From contig JBDKUO010000065.1 in the NCBI GenBank assembly GCA_039679645.1, positions 33,576-97,575 on the forward strand: DNA of 64,000 nt, read 5' to 3'. Position 1 is the first letter of the stretch, and each line of letters opens with the position of its first letter. The DNA comes from Armatimonadota bacterium (GTDB lineage: Bacteria; Armatimonadota; UBA5829). Made by a program: the position numbers and the translations under genes. The notes under the pieces are model-generated. The model searched no databases and had not been told where the DNA came from. It saw only the letters and a program-made list of their open reading frames with translations. Below, in pieces: positions 9,652-18,613 of the stretch.

Positions 9652-10323
9652 CTAACGTGCTGACGATACTATAGCAACCGCCTCGCGCGTTATGCGGGTG
9701 ATTTCATTGAAGTTGCCGCTCTTAATCAGATCGGCCTTCACCATCCAACTACCGCCGCAGGCAAGAACCTTGCCGAACGATAGGTAATCCTTCAAGTTTG
9801 CTGCGTTAATGCCGCCTGTCGGAATAAATTTCATCATTGAATACGGAGCGCATATAGCCTTGAGAGTTTTGACTCCTCCAAAAGCTTCAGCCGGAAAGAA
9901 TTTGACCACATCAAGATTTAGGCCAAGAGCCATTTCTATTTCGGTTGGAGTGCTGCAGCCGGGCGTTACAGCAACACCCTTTTCTTGGCAAAACTTAACG
10001 ACAGCCGGGTTAAGACCGGGGCTGACTATGAACCGAGCGCCTGCCATAATTGCTTTATCAGCCTGCTGGGTCGTAAGCACTGTCCCGGCGCCGACAAGAA
10101 CCTCGGGCAGTTCGGATGATACGGCCCGTATGGCGTCTTCGGCGGCGGCAGTTCTAAAAGTAATTTCGGCCAGGGGCAGGCCGCCATCTTTGAGTGCTCG
10201 GCAAAGTGGGACGGCGTCCTTTGCATTCTCAATCACAACGACGGGCACTATGCCCAATTGTTCTATGGTTCTTAAGACATCGTGCATTGATTTATCCTGA
10301 ATCTCCGCGGTTTTTCCGCTCAT
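9652..10323 (-). CDS. kdgA: KDPG/KHG aldolase
   Basis: This enzyme of about 223 residues cleaves KDPG to pyruvate and glyceraldehyde-3-phosphate. The class I aldolase Schiff-base Lys is in DVVKFFPAEAFGG (Lys 141 from this start), and the catalytic Glu is in LAEITFRT (Glu 53). VLVGAGTVL and PGCSTPTEIE are family strands. An open frame continues upstream, but a promoter at 10345-10373 places transcription start near 10338, so 10323 or the AGGA-led ATG at 10287 (211 residues, the usual length) must be the start. It heads the kdgA-kdgK-lyase operon. Confidence 0.9.
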   Translation of the reverse strand: MSGKTAEIQDKSMHDVLRTIEQLGIVPVVVIENAKDAVPLCRALKDGGLPLAEITFRTAAAEDAIRAVSSELPEVLVGAGTVLTTQQADKAIMAGARFIVSPGLNPAVVKFCQEKGVAVTPGCSTPTEIEMALGLNLDVVKFFPAEAFGGVKTLKAICAPYSMMKFIPTGGINAANLKDYLSFGKVLACGGSWMVKADLIKSGNFNEITRITREAVAIVSSAR

Positions 10324-10344
10324 GATGTATACCTGTTGTATTCC

Positions 10345-10373
10345 AGTATATTGCACATGAGCATTGACTACAA
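10345..10373 (-). promoter_or_regulatory. sigma70-type promoter of kdgA operon
   Basis: On the minus strand, TTGTAG (10373-10368) and TATACT (10350-10345) are separated by exactly 17 bases, with the kdgA start 22 bases beyond the -10 box. Confidence 0.6.
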
Positions 10374-10713
10374 TGGATTTTTGTAAGGATAAACAAATAC
10401 TCGATGTAAAATTGTGATGTGGCGGACGGAACATATCGAACTATTTATCTCAAGGAGTGCAAGCTACCCATGAAGCGCCACAGATCAATGCAAACACTTC
10501 GCAAACTTATCGCGCACAGGTTGAGATAACACTGTCTGTGGGGAGCTGTGCTGAGAAGAAACGATTGGTGAGGTTGTAAAAAATAGCTCCGGACGATCTC
10601 GAAGTTGAAATCAACCGAAGCCATTGATGAATACAGTGGGAGCGGCAGAAGAGCTTATTGCGAACTATCCACCACTTAGAATGCGTGCTCTTGAGGTTAG
10701 AAGGGCGAAGTCT
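10374..10713. other. non-coding stretch between kdgA and a PEP-CTERM gene
   Basis: I see no convincing gene here. A 19-codon reading frame starts at ATG 10470 after AAGGAG, but the spacing is long and nothing in it is recognisable. Upstream regulator sites for kdgA would be expected in the part nearest 10374, but no clear repeat was found. Confidence 0.4.
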
Positions 10714-11286
10714 CTACGCCATCTTTCGTCGCCACATGATGCAACCTACTCCACTGATGCCACAAAGCAAGGCGAGAATGGAGGAAGGCTCGGGGATAAC
10801 AGTAATGAGGACGTCGGTTGCATTTAGAGGGACTGAATACCCAACGTTGCCATAAGGAACCCAATGATCAAATGCATATGATTCCTCCATTGAGTTGTTC
10901 CACCTGGTTATATAGGCGCAAACACCAACACTACTGTATGAATACGTGGTGCCCGTTCGGACGGAAGGCACATCGAATGTAAACAAAGTGAACGTCCTGC
11001 TCTGGTTAATCCTGATCTCCTGAGAATCGTAGACGGGGACATATGTCAATGGTGGATCACCGCCTTTTTGTCCATAAATTGATCCGATTCTACATATGCT
11101 CAACGTGGGGTCCTGAGATATGCTTGTGACAGTGAACGAGATATTGAGGCGTTGTCCTGGTGACCCAGCCAGATGGATTGACGTAGGAGTTACACTAGCA
11201 AATGGAGTGAGATCATCTGCTAGAGCTGGATTAAGTGCTGCAATTCCTAGAAACGCAAACAATATCGCAATTGATATGGGTTTCAT
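10714..11286 (-). CDS. PEP-CTERM sorting domain protein
   Basis: This exported protein of about 190 residues has unknown function. A signal peptide (MKPISIAILFAFLGIAALNPALA) starts it, and a PEP-CTERM anchor ends it: IPEPSSILALLCGISG, a hydrophobic helix, then WRRKMA. PEP-CTERM proteins are processed by an exosortase at the inner membrane and surface-exposed or released; no exosortase is in this window. The middle is beta-rich and lacks recognisable domains. ATG 11286 is chosen because AGGAG lies six bases upstream. Confidence 0.8.
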   Translation of the reverse strand: MKPISIAILFAFLGIAALNPALADDLTPFASVTPTSIHLAGSPGQRLNISFTVTSISQDPTLSICRIGSIYGQKGGDPPLTYVPVYDSQEIRINQSRTFTLFTFDVPSVRTGTTYSYSSVGVCAYITRWNNSMEESYAFDHWVPYGNVGYSVPLNATDVLITVIPEPSSILALLCGISGVGCIMWRRKMA

Positions 11287-11423
11287 TGAATCTCCTTCGC
11301 TCATTTTGGAGCCTATTGAAGTGTTATGATAATAAAGAAGCCTAGTACTCGAGTAATCCCGAAACTGCTGGGCTTTATTTGCATTATATCACATGGCTGG
11401 CAGGCATTGGGTTGGCATACAAC

Positions 11424-11459
11424 AAAAAAAGCCGACCCTTACGGATCGGCTTTTTTTGT
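11424..11459 (-). terminator. rho-independent terminator after tRNA-fMet
   Basis: GCCGA-CC / GG-TCGGC forms a strong stem at 11431-11450, flanked by seven A on the left and seven T on the right, so it could work in both directions. It sits just after the tRNA 3' end on the minus strand. Confidence 0.85.
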
Positions 11460-11462
11460 TCG

Positions 11463-11539
<77 letters not shown>

Positions 11540-11550
11540 TCGACTTAAAT

Positions 11551-11579
11551 AGTATACCACTCTGGAGAGTTTCTGTAAA
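11551..11579 (-). promoter_or_regulatory. promoter of initiator tRNA
   Basis: On the minus strand, TTTACA (11579-11574), a 17-base spacer and TATACT (11556-11551) sit 11 bases before the mature tRNA 5' end. Confidence 0.75.
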
Positions 11580-11673
11580 GCGTTTCTGGATCGACTTTTC
11601 TAATAAATGGCCGCCTGCTGAAAATTAACGCGCAGAAGAGCTAGAAACTCTTCCGCGCGTTACGATTATTGCA

Positions 11674-12300
11674 CTATTTCTGTTTGCCCATCTGGCGGTT
11701 TTGCAGTAGCTCATTAAACTTCTTCAACTGGTCGAGTGTGAGCTGCTCTTTGATCCGACTGATTGTGTCTTCACGAACCTCTTTGCATTTTGCCTGCCTG
11801 ACTTCGGGAGTTAGGGTTGTGTCCTGCCTGATGGCCTTAATCTTCTCATCGCTGGCTTTCACTACCGACTTAATGGATGCCTTTTGCTCTTGTGTAAGAT
11901 CAAGTTTTGCAAGAATACCAAGTAGAGGAGATGCAGGTCTGCGATTCAAAAGCCTGTCGATAAGCTTCATCTTTTTGGCTTTTACCTGTTGATCAGAGTT
12001 CAGCACGTTCATGATCGATTTGCCCGCGCTCTGCCTTAATGCTTTAATCTTCGATTGTTTTTCCTCTTGGTTGACATTGGATTTTCTTACATCTCCGGCG
12101 TCGGCATGAAATTCCTTTACTATACCGGCGATGCTCTTGACCTGGTCTTTTGTGAGATCGAGCTGTTTTGCGATCCTGCCCATATTTACTTTTTGACCGC
12201 CAGCCCTGCCGTATGGTCCGCTCTTACCCTTTTGTGCAAATGAGGCACATGAGAGCATAAAGACTGCCAGCAACGCAATGACTGCTGTTTTTCGGTTCAT
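11674..12300 (-). CDS. Spy/CpxP-like periplasmic LTXXQ-repeat protein
   Basis: This 208-residue exported helical protein has a signal peptide of about 23 residues ending in SFA, followed by a basic linker. Two LTxxQ-type motifs, QLDLTKDQVKSI (about 46-57) and KLDLTQEQKASI (about 133-144), are typical of the Spy/CpxP chaperone and metal-resistance-sensor fold. The body is rich in Lys, Gln and Glu and predicted helical. AAGGAG precedes the ATG. It has no close operon partner. A periplasmic chaperone or stress role is known for relatives and inferred here. Confidence 0.75.
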   Translation of the reverse strand: MNRKTAVIALLAVFMLSCASFAQKGKSGPYGRAGGQKVNMGRIAKQLDLTKDQVKSIAGIVKEFHADAGDVRKSNVNQEEKQSKIKALRQSAGKSIMNVLNSDQQVKAKKMKLIDRLLNRRPASPLLGILAKLDLTQEQKASIKSVVKASDEKIKAIRQDTTLTPEVRQAKCKEVREDTISRIKEQLTLDQLKKFNELLQNRQMGKQK

Positions 12301-12566
12301 TTTAGATTACTCCTTTGTAGTAGATATGTGCGTTCCGAAAGAACAGACGTATGCTATGATTTGTGGTTACAATATCCTGCATGGTTTTTGCGGCAATCTA
12401 CTGCACATATTTGCATCAAATAACGGCATATAGGTTTAATTTGGGTCTTGGTTGGAGATAATATATATGGATGTGCTATGCTTGCGGACAACTTCTGCAA
12501 TATTCACTTTCATTCGCAGTTGGAACCATTATGCCGGCGCCTCGAAAGTACAAAGGAGGCGTCATT

Positions 12567-12803
12567 ATGAGAACTATAAGAGATGAAGCACTCATACAGC
12601 TTGTGCAGTCGCGGCTGAACCAGAACAGGCTTACCGGCGGAGAGACGATTTATGTGACGCTGGAAAACGGCAATGTAATTCTGGTTGGCTGGTGCGATCA
12701 CGAAGAACAGAAAATCGCCGCCGAGAGGATAGTATCAGGCACTTTCGGAGTTACGCACGTTGTGTCGAGGATCAGGATCCGCAAGATAAGGCAATCAATT
12801 TGA
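12567..12803 (+). CDS. BON domain protein
   Basis: This protein of about 78 residues is nearly all one BON domain: alternating strands and helices with the conserved ILVGWCDHEEQKIAAERIV and GVTHVVSRIRI segments. BON domains bind phospholipid or other cell-envelope ligands; with no signal peptide, a cytoplasmic location is expected. The ATG at 12567 has a textbook AAAGGAGG seven bases upstream; the open frame extends further but has no better start. Its last nine bases overlap the end of the convergent M48 protease gene. Confidence 0.72.
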   Translation: MRTIRDEALIQLVQSRLNQNRLTGGETIYVTLENGNVILVGWCDHEEQKIAAERIVSGTFGVTHVVSRIRIRKIRQSI

Positions 12804-13988
12804 GGTGCCGGCCAATTCTCGCGCTGCGACACAATTGTTACTCAGCCAATCGGCCCACGCTGCGCGATTGAGCGCTGATTTGGCTTGTGTCAAAAGTGCT
12901 TGGTTGCTATTTTTTTGCGCTCGGCGATCCTCAGGTTCAACTTTCAGTATTTCAATATTCCCCGCTACAAGACAGCTTTGAGCGGTATTTTGGGTAATAG
13001 CTCTTGCGCAGACACCTGAGTCGAGCATGGTATTGATGCGTTTTGCAATAACCTCTGCACGATCCTTGGATGTCATGCCGTTGGACAGTGGGGCGGGTGT
13101 GCATACATCGCGATCACAGATAATGACTTTATATTGGTCGCTGCCTTCGCTGATAGGGATTGCTTGCGCATAAGCTACTCCGCGTATCTTTCGCACATTC
13201 GGAGCCAGACCTTCGGCGACCATGGCATCCACTACTGCTTCCACGCGTCGAAACGGCAAAGGGTGATCCTGATAGATACCCATTGGCAGGGTGGGGTTCT
13301 CGGTATGCTTCTTGTCCAGTTTCTGCATGAATGCCAGAAGTCCGTCGGGCTTATATGTAGACTTGGCAAGGTATGCTACGGCTGTCCTGTCCGCGTCGCG
13401 TTCGGCATTCATTGTGTGACCGCTGGCGCTCCCGACTTTAAGCATCTGTGCGCCGAGAAGCAAATTATTTAGATCTGTGTTTTTGACCTTACCGAATATC
13501 CCTGCAAGCGCAATCAATGCCACATATTTGTCGAGTTTGGATTGCTCTTTGATGAGTTTTGTAGCGTGATGATGCGCTACATGGGCAATCTCATGTGCGA
13601 GGACTCCCGCTAGTTCATCATCCGAATCGACCATCTCCAGCAGTCCCGTGTTGACGTATATGTAACCACCCGGCAGCGCGAATGCATTGACATCAGGATC
13701 ATCGACAACCTTAAAGCGATATTCAAACCGGGCTATTTTCGAATCGCCATATGATGCGCGGACTTCATTCTCATTGGCAATTTTGGCTAGGGTTTCGCCG
13801 ATTGTTTTCACCCTCTCGACAATGGACTGGTCATCAACAAAACTCATCTCTTTTTCCATGCGTTCGGCATACTCGCGTCCCATCTTCTCCTCGTCCTTAT
13901 ATGTGTCGGAGATAACAGGTGACATGGCTGCCGCCAGGAGGGAAACTGCGCACAGGATGAGCGCAAGAGTCTGTCTCGCCCTTTTCAT
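12795..13988 (-). CDS. M48 family zinc metalloprotease, exported
   Basis: This 397-residue protein has an N-terminal signal peptide (residues 1-27). The M48 zinc motif HEIAH is at residues 132-136, and the third ligand Glu is in NAERDAD. The strand NAFALPGGYIYVNTGLLEMV before it is typical of BepA/Oma1-like peptidases. The C-terminal 120 residues carry five or more Cys residues and are not the TPR repeats of BepA. Relatives take part in envelope protein quality control. GAGGTGG precedes the ATG. The gene follows the secretin-like gene by 87 bases on the same strand. Confidence 0.85.
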   Translation of the reverse strand: MKRARQTLALILCAVSLLAAAMSPVISDTYKDEEKMGREYAERMEKEMSFVDDQSIVERVKTIGETLAKIANENEVRASYGDSKIARFEYRFKVVDDPDVNAFALPGGYIYVNTGLLEMVDSDDELAGVLAHEIAHVAHHHATKLIKEQSKLDKYVALIALAGIFGKVKNTDLNNLLLGAQMLKVGSASGHTMNAERDADRTAVAYLAKSTYKPDGLLAFMQKLDKKHTENPTLPMGIYQDHPLPFRRVEAVVDAMVAEGLAPNVRKIRGVAYAQAIPISEGSDQYKVIICDRDVCTPAPLSNGMTSKDRAEVIAKRINTMLDSGVCARAITQNTAQSCLVAGNIEILKVEPEDRRAQKNSNQALLTQAKSALNRAAWADWLSNNCVAARELAGTSN

Positions 13989-14075
13989 GGTCGGTCCACC
14001 TCAGGCTCTGACCCGGAGTCATTGCTACTAAGGGTTACCCCCGGTGAAACAAGGGCAAAACATATGCGAGGCAGA

Positions 14076-15845
14076 CTATTTCATTGGTTTAGCCGTGCTA
14101 TTGTTTGTGAGACCATAGATGCCGGAGGACAGTTTGAACTCCACAATCGGTTTGTCGGGGCCCGGTACATAATCGAATTTATAGTCTATAAGGTCCGTGC
14201 CTGTTTGAGTAAGCTGAATGAACTGCGAGCCTTTACCGGCAGAGACATATGCCGCGTCTTTTGTGGCCAGGGCCTTCTGAAGAATGGCCCATTGATCGTC
14301 CGATAGGGAGCTTACCACCAGAGACTTCGTTGCCATGTCTTTCTGCTGGTCGTAGCTTAGTGACGCATAGAAACGCAGTATATCTCTGTTGCGAGCCACC
14401 ACGACAGTACTTAGCCCTGCGAGCACTTGATCGGTAATTATCGTGTTGTCTATCTGAGCATCCCTAAGCATAGCGATCTGCACCATGTCTTCCAGCAGTA
14501 GTCCATTGTTGGCTTTGGCGCGTGAAGCCCAGTAGTCCATCCATACACGGGGCACTTCCCATGACCGCTTTATAAACCATTCGCTGTCGCGGAAACGCAA
14601 TATGTTGCCGGATTTTTCCCAGTTTGAACCGTAAGCTCTCCTTATTGCCTCCAATTGCTCACCCAGCGGCCTGCTGCCGCCTGCGATCACTGGAGACTTG
14701 CCGGGCAGGCAGTCGGATATTACGTTCAGTCCAGTCCAGTATGCAATTAATTTGAGCGTGTCCTTTAGCGCCGTGGGAGTATCGATATCATACAAAACGA
14801 TTCCTCTCTTGAGCGATGGATCGGAGGCAATGTCACGCCCTGATTCGCCCGGCTGCGCGGCATCGGTCTTGGATTTCAACTCAGATTGCAGGAGCTTGCC
14901 GACTTCTTCTTTTGAAAGACCGCTCTGGAGCCTTACTATTGCGCGGCCAAGTGACTTGGCAATATCACTTGAGGGATCAAATATGGGCACATAAATCGAC
15001 TCCGATGCCGTGCCTACGTCTATTCCACCGAGGAGCCCGTTTGCCAACACGGCTGATGCGCTTGTCGAAGCGTTTCGGTTTATTGTTACCTGGAGCTTAT
15101 CGAACTTGCTGAGCAGATCCGAATGATCTTCAGAGGCTCCAATTCTCTGCTGCAATGAATCATATGATTGGGCCATGCTGCGCACCGTTGCCTGAAGATC
15201 GGTTGAAAGTTGAGAGACAGGGAAGCTTACTTCCGTGCCCTGCAAAAAGGCATTGCGGACGTCGGCAAATGAGCCTAGAAACTTGGCGAGGTTTCGCCCC
15301 AGAGGCTCGCTTGCCAGAACATATTTCCAGGGATCGGTGTTAGCGAGGCTCGCGGCATCCTGCCTGCTCAGCGAACCGAGGTTTGCCATCTCAGCTAGCA
15401 CATTCTCCCGCTTGGCACGGAGTTGCTTTGCCTGCGTATCCATGGCCGAGTCGCGCAGAGACCGCTCTTCTTTTGCCTGATCGTCGGTCTGCAAAATCGC
15501 ATATTTGATTTCGGAGCCGCTGCCTGCTGTTATCCAATCGAAGTGGAGTATCGAGCCAATCTCTCGCATCAGGTTACGAAGAGGCATACCTTTGACGTGA
15601 ATTATGATCCTGCGGTCGCGCACCATCCAGTCGTTATCATTTACGCCGGCCGCCATGTTTACGCCCGTCTTGAGGGCAAGGCTGCCCAGCGCTTCGGAGA
15701 CGCGCAGTCCGTCGGCGTCGAAGTCGACTTTCTGATTCAGCCTGGAGTCGGTGCTTTGAGAGAGAACATCGCTGCTTGCCAACACTGCCGTAGCGCTGAT
15801 AGCAACGATGAAAACTGCAAACGAGAACATACGGTGAAGATTCAT
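14076..15845 (-). CDS. exported protein with secretin/TonB short N-terminal-like domain
   Basis: This 589-residue protein has unknown function. A signal peptide (about 1-23) is followed by a small domain near residues 36-105 (KVDFDADGLRVSEALGSLAL, then IHVKGMPLRNLMREIGSILH) resembling the STN domain found in secretins and TonB receptors. No beta-barrel or secretin channel follows; the rest is mixed helical with a repeat of the same flavour near 370-420. It may be an orphan envelope scaffold. The Shine-Dalgarno sequence is weak. The M48 protease gene lies downstream and may be co-transcribed. Confidence 0.55.
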   Translation of the reverse strand: MNLHRMFSFAVFIVAISATAVLASSDVLSQSTDSRLNQKVDFDADGLRVSEALGSLALKTGVNMAAGVNDNDWMVRDRRIIIHVKGMPLRNLMREIGSILHFDWITAGSGSEIKYAILQTDDQAKEERSLRDSAMDTQAKQLRAKRENVLAEMANLGSLSRQDAASLANTDPWKYVLASEPLGRNLAKFLGSFADVRNAFLQGTEVSFPVSQLSTDLQATVRSMAQSYDSLQQRIGASEDHSDLLSKFDKLQVTINRNASTSASAVLANGLLGGIDVGTASESIYVPIFDPSSDIAKSLGRAIVRLQSGLSKEEVGKLLQSELKSKTDAAQPGESGRDIASDPSLKRGIVLYDIDTPTALKDTLKLIAYWTGLNVISDCLPGKSPVIAGGSRPLGEQLEAIRRAYGSNWEKSGNILRFRDSEWFIKRSWEVPRVWMDYWASRAKANNGLLLEDMVQIAMLRDAQIDNTIITDQVLAGLSTVVVARNRDILRFYASLSYDQQKDMATKSLVVSSLSDDQWAILQKALATKDAAYVSAGKGSQFIQLTQTGTDLIDYKFDYVPGPDKPIVEFKLSSGIYGLTNNSTAKPMK

Positions 15846-15906
15846 ATGCGGACCCGTCCAAATAAATATGAGTTTATGCCACGGTTATCATACGATTTCC
15901 AGAACG

Positions 15907-16329
15907 CTATTGTTCCGCCGGTGTCCTTGTTCCAGTAACCGCCAGAAGCAGAAGTATACCAAAGATAACCCGGACAATACCGGCGATCCAGAGTATTTTG
16001 AGCTGTGCATACTGTGGACGATTCAGGAATATTGTACCCATCAGTCCGCTTATACGCTCAGGATTTATCAGCATTACAATCCCAAACACAAGCGCGACTA
16101 CCCCTAAAGCTGCGACAAAAGGTATCAGAGCAACCGCTCTCTTTATGGCAGCAAGGAGCATGACCGCTCCAAACAACACCGCCACAACCCCGAATATCCT
16201 GATCTGTGATTCTGACTCTACAATTCCCTGTGATATACGAATCCAAAATCCAGGTAATAACGGCTGGCTGATCCCCACTAAAATCAGGATGAGTCCCAGC
16301 AAGAACACAACTGCTCGCAAAAAGCGCAT
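15907..16329 (-). CDS. small integral membrane protein
   Basis: This protein of about 140 residues has four predicted membrane helices (near 4-24, 42-62, 68-90, 112-132) and no recognised family. The ATG at 16329 follows GAGGTGG. It starts 16 bases after the dapA-like stop, so it is the third gene of the mtnP-like / dapA-like operon. Nothing in it suggests an enzyme. Confidence 0.6.
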   Translation of the reverse strand: MRFLRAVVFLLGLILILVGISQPLLPGFWIRISQGIVESESQIRIFGVVAVLFGAVMLLAAIKRAVALIPFVAALGVVALVFGIVMLINPERISGLMGTIFLNRPQYAQLKILWIAGIVRVIFGILLLLAVTGTRTPAEQ

Positions 16330-16345
16330 CAGGACCACCTCACTC

Positions 16346-17395
16346 TTATTGAGCGAGGCCATCCCAAATAGAACCGTCCGAAAGCCTCGCTTCTACATCG
16401 ACACCGTAATACTCACCCACCGGCGCCAGGAACTCGGGAGCCTTCGTCCAAACGCTCCTGGCGGCATCCCTTACAACCTCTACGCCCGCGCGCGACATCT
16501 TGCCCAGCGGTTTTCTGCATGGGCCCGACGGCATTCCAAGGCCATTCATCAGGACCTTGATCGCAGCCGGGTTACGATATCTGTCCGTGACGGCTACTCT
16601 TTTGCCGTTGGGTAAGATCCGCTCATTGTCTACCCTGACTGTTACGATGCCAAACAATGGGGCAAGGCCTTCATAGACCTTACGTGCAGCGTCCTGGTCG
16701 CCCGACAGGATAAACTTCACCATCTTTGACAGTGCAGCGGGAGCTACGTTGGATATGACTGATATCACGCCGTTTGCGCGAACATCGGCAAGAGTCATCA
16801 TATCGAATGTGAGATCATCGTCACCGCTCATAATCGAAAAACCGTCGCCGAGCAGACTTCTGGTCCGGGCCATTCTGTGAAGGTCGCCTGTAGCTTCCTT
16901 AACAGTATTTACATTCGGGAATTTGGCATTCAGCAGCGCCAAATCTTCGGCGGCGAGAGCGGTCCCGGACCTGCCGGGAATGATATAGGGGACAACTGTG
17001 GTGTTTGGAAATTCTGACGCGATAGCGCCGTAGTATTCATCTCGAAGTTCGCTTGAAGACGGACCGTTATAATAGCAATCGACCAGCAATACGGCATCTG
17101 CGCCCGATTTTACCGCGTGCCTTGTGCTGGCAATCGCCTCGGATGTGCAGTTACTGCCGGAACCGGCAAGAATACCGCAACGGCCTTTACACAGAGATAT
17201 GACACTCTCTATAACCCTGCCATGCTCGTCCCAGTCGAGTGTAGGTGACTCTCCGGTCGTGCCTGCCGGCACCACACCCGTAATCCCCTGCGATATCTGG
17301 AACTCGATGTTTTTCTTGAGTCCATCCCAGTCCACACATAAATCATGCGTCAGCGGGGTGACTGCGGCTGTCCAGGTGCCTTCCAGCATCTTCAT
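16346..17395 (-). CDS. dihydrodipicolinate synthase/N-acetylneuraminate lyase family protein
   Basis: This class I aldolase-fold protein is about 349 residues long. VVPAGTTGESPTL (41-53) is the pyruvate-binding signature, Tyr 137 is in VVPYIIPG, and the Schiff-base Lys 166 is in VNTVKEATGD, so catalysis is expected. Family members are about 290-300 residues; this one carries roughly 50 extra C-terminal residues ending VDVEARLSDG. It may be true DapA (lysine and diaminopimelate synthesis) or a relative acting on another keto acid. ATG 17395 follows GGAGG by six bases. An mtnP-like gene lies upstream and a membrane protein downstream. Confidence 0.82.
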   Translation of the reverse strand: MKMLEGTWTAAVTPLTHDLCVDWDGLKKNIEFQISQGITGVVPAGTTGESPTLDWDEHGRVIESVISLCKGRCGILAGSGSNCTSEAIASTRHAVKSGADAVLLVDCYYNGPSSSELRDEYYGAIASEFPNTTVVPYIIPGRSGTALAAEDLALLNAKFPNVNTVKEATGDLHRMARTRSLLGDGFSIMSGDDDLTFDMMTLADVRANGVISVISNVAPAALSKMVKFILSGDQDAARKVYEGLAPLFGIVTVRVDNERILPNGKRVAVTDRYRNPAAIKVLMNGLGMPSGPCRKPLGKMSRAGVEVVRDAARSVWTKAPEFLAPVGEYYGVDVEARLSDGSIWDGLAQ

Positions 17396-17471
17396 TAGAA
17401 TCCTCCAAAAAAAGCTATTATTATATTTTAGAGTGGATTCGTTTTTTTGGCAATGCCTCACGTAATGTACA

Positions 17472-18248
17472 TCACGTAATGACAAGCGCGCTATTTGAAG
17501 CGCACGTGCATCCGCGAGTCTTCGGTAATGTCCTAATTGCATCGCGCAGCACATCCGCCAGACTTTTAGATGTGGAGGCTATTGCCTCGCGTACCTCATC
17601 GTGCGAAAGTGGAGTGGGGGAGATGCCGCTGGCCATATTGGTAATAACACCTATTGCGCCGTAACAGAGTCCCGCTTCTTTTGCCAGCACAACTTCAGGG
17701 ATATTCGTCATGCCGATCACATGAGCGCCCCATGATGCGTACAAACGTATTTCGGCGGGGCTTTCATATCTCGGCCCTTCGACTCCGGCATAAACCGCGT
17801 CCGGCACAAACGCGACACCAGCCTCGCCGCATGCCGAACTCAGCGTACTAGATATCTCAGGACAATACGGATGCGAAAAATCGGTATGCACTACAGGCCC
17901 CTCGGGATCGTCAAAAAAAGTATCGATACGCTTTTTTGTGAGATCGATAAAATCGCCGAGCACGGCAAATGAGCCGGGCGGCATATCTTTTCTGACTGAA
18001 CCCACTGCGCATATTCCTATAACACGCTGCACACCGAGTTTTTTTATTGCCGCGATTTGTGCGCGATAGTTTATCCTGCTCGGGGAAATATTGTGGCTGC
18101 TTCCGTGTCTGGGGACAAACAGAAGACGAATATCATCCAGCCGTCCGTCTATGATCTGGGCCTCTCCGAAACGGGTCGTCAGCGTCGAAATCGAATCGAT
18201 ATCTATTATTTCGTCAATGCCTGTCCCGCCGATTATCGCAATATTCAC
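17472..18248 (-). CDS. MTA phosphorylase / purine nucleoside phosphorylase family protein
   Basis: This 258-residue cytoplasmic enzyme of the MTAP/PNP type II family begins with the strand IAIIGGTGIDE. It also has FVPRHGSSHNISPSRINYRA (phosphate and nucleoside binding), ICAVGSVRKDMPPGSF, and GMTNIPEVVLAKEAGLCYG near residue 185. Such enzymes split 5'-methylthioadenosine or a related purine nucleoside with phosphate. The usual PRF motif is here GPRYES, so substrate range cannot be fixed from sequence. A short Cys-containing C-terminal tail is extra. It heads the operon containing the dapA-like gene. Confidence 0.8.
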   Translation of the reverse strand: MNIAIIGGTGIDEIIDIDSISTLTTRFGEAQIIDGRLDDIRLLFVPRHGSSHNISPSRINYRAQIAAIKKLGVQRVIGICAVGSVRKDMPPGSFAVLGDFIDLTKKRIDTFFDDPEGPVVHTDFSHPYCPEISSTLSSACGEAGVAFVPDAVYAGVEGPRYESPAEIRLYASWGAHVIGMTNIPEVVLAKEAGLCYGAIGVITNMASGISPTPLSHDEVREAIASTSKSLADVLRDAIRTLPKTRGCTCASNSALVIT

Positions 18249-18613
18249 TCATATACCTCCAAGATGCAAATTCCATTGAAGAGCGTATTTCTCCTTCTAT
18301 GAGAGGGCGGGTCTATGGAAAATAGCAGATGATGTGATTGTTTGCGCTAGGTAGACTAGTCCGAAATATAGTATAATTGATGCACGGCATGTTATGTGAG
18401 GTGTTTATTTCTCAAGGAAGGGAAAAATACACATAGCGTCTAAGATTGAAATTGTCCATTGGACATGCTGGCGACTGTTCAATTTTTTATGTCACGACCC
18501 CGGACGGGTGCATGTATGTACTGGGGGAGCCTGAACCATTGGATAAATTGGGTGGGTTTGGACTTCTGGGCTGTAGTTTGGGCCGTCGTAGTCGAGAAAG
18601 GAGTTCATCGGCA
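18249..18613 (+). promoter_or_regulatory. long leader upstream of STAS gene
   Basis: A TATAAT box lies at 18372-18377 with no good -35 sequence. If it is used, a leader of about 230 bases precedes the STAS start. The leader includes the perfect palindrome TGTCCATTGGACA near 18451 and G-rich segments. I recognise no known riboswitch. An in-frame extension of the STAS gene runs back to 18446 but lacks family character. Confidence 0.35.

Noticed and set aside
10470..10529. 19-codon reading frame with AAGGAG upstream
   Set aside because: The Shine-Dalgarno spacing is too long, it has no recognisable content, and it is isolated.
10624..10855. Two overlapping plus-strand frames across the end of a PEP-CTERM gene
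   Set aside because: They run antisense to the PEP-CTERM coding end, lack ribosome sites, and have no family character.
18446..18613. N-terminal extension of the STAS protein
   Set aside because: The residues are unlike STAS proteins, and a good Shine-Dalgarno sequence lies just before 18614. Treated as leader.
18384..18613. Cyclic di-GMP or other known riboswitch in the STAS leader
   Set aside because: I compared by eye with the GEMM class consensus and did not find its conserved core.
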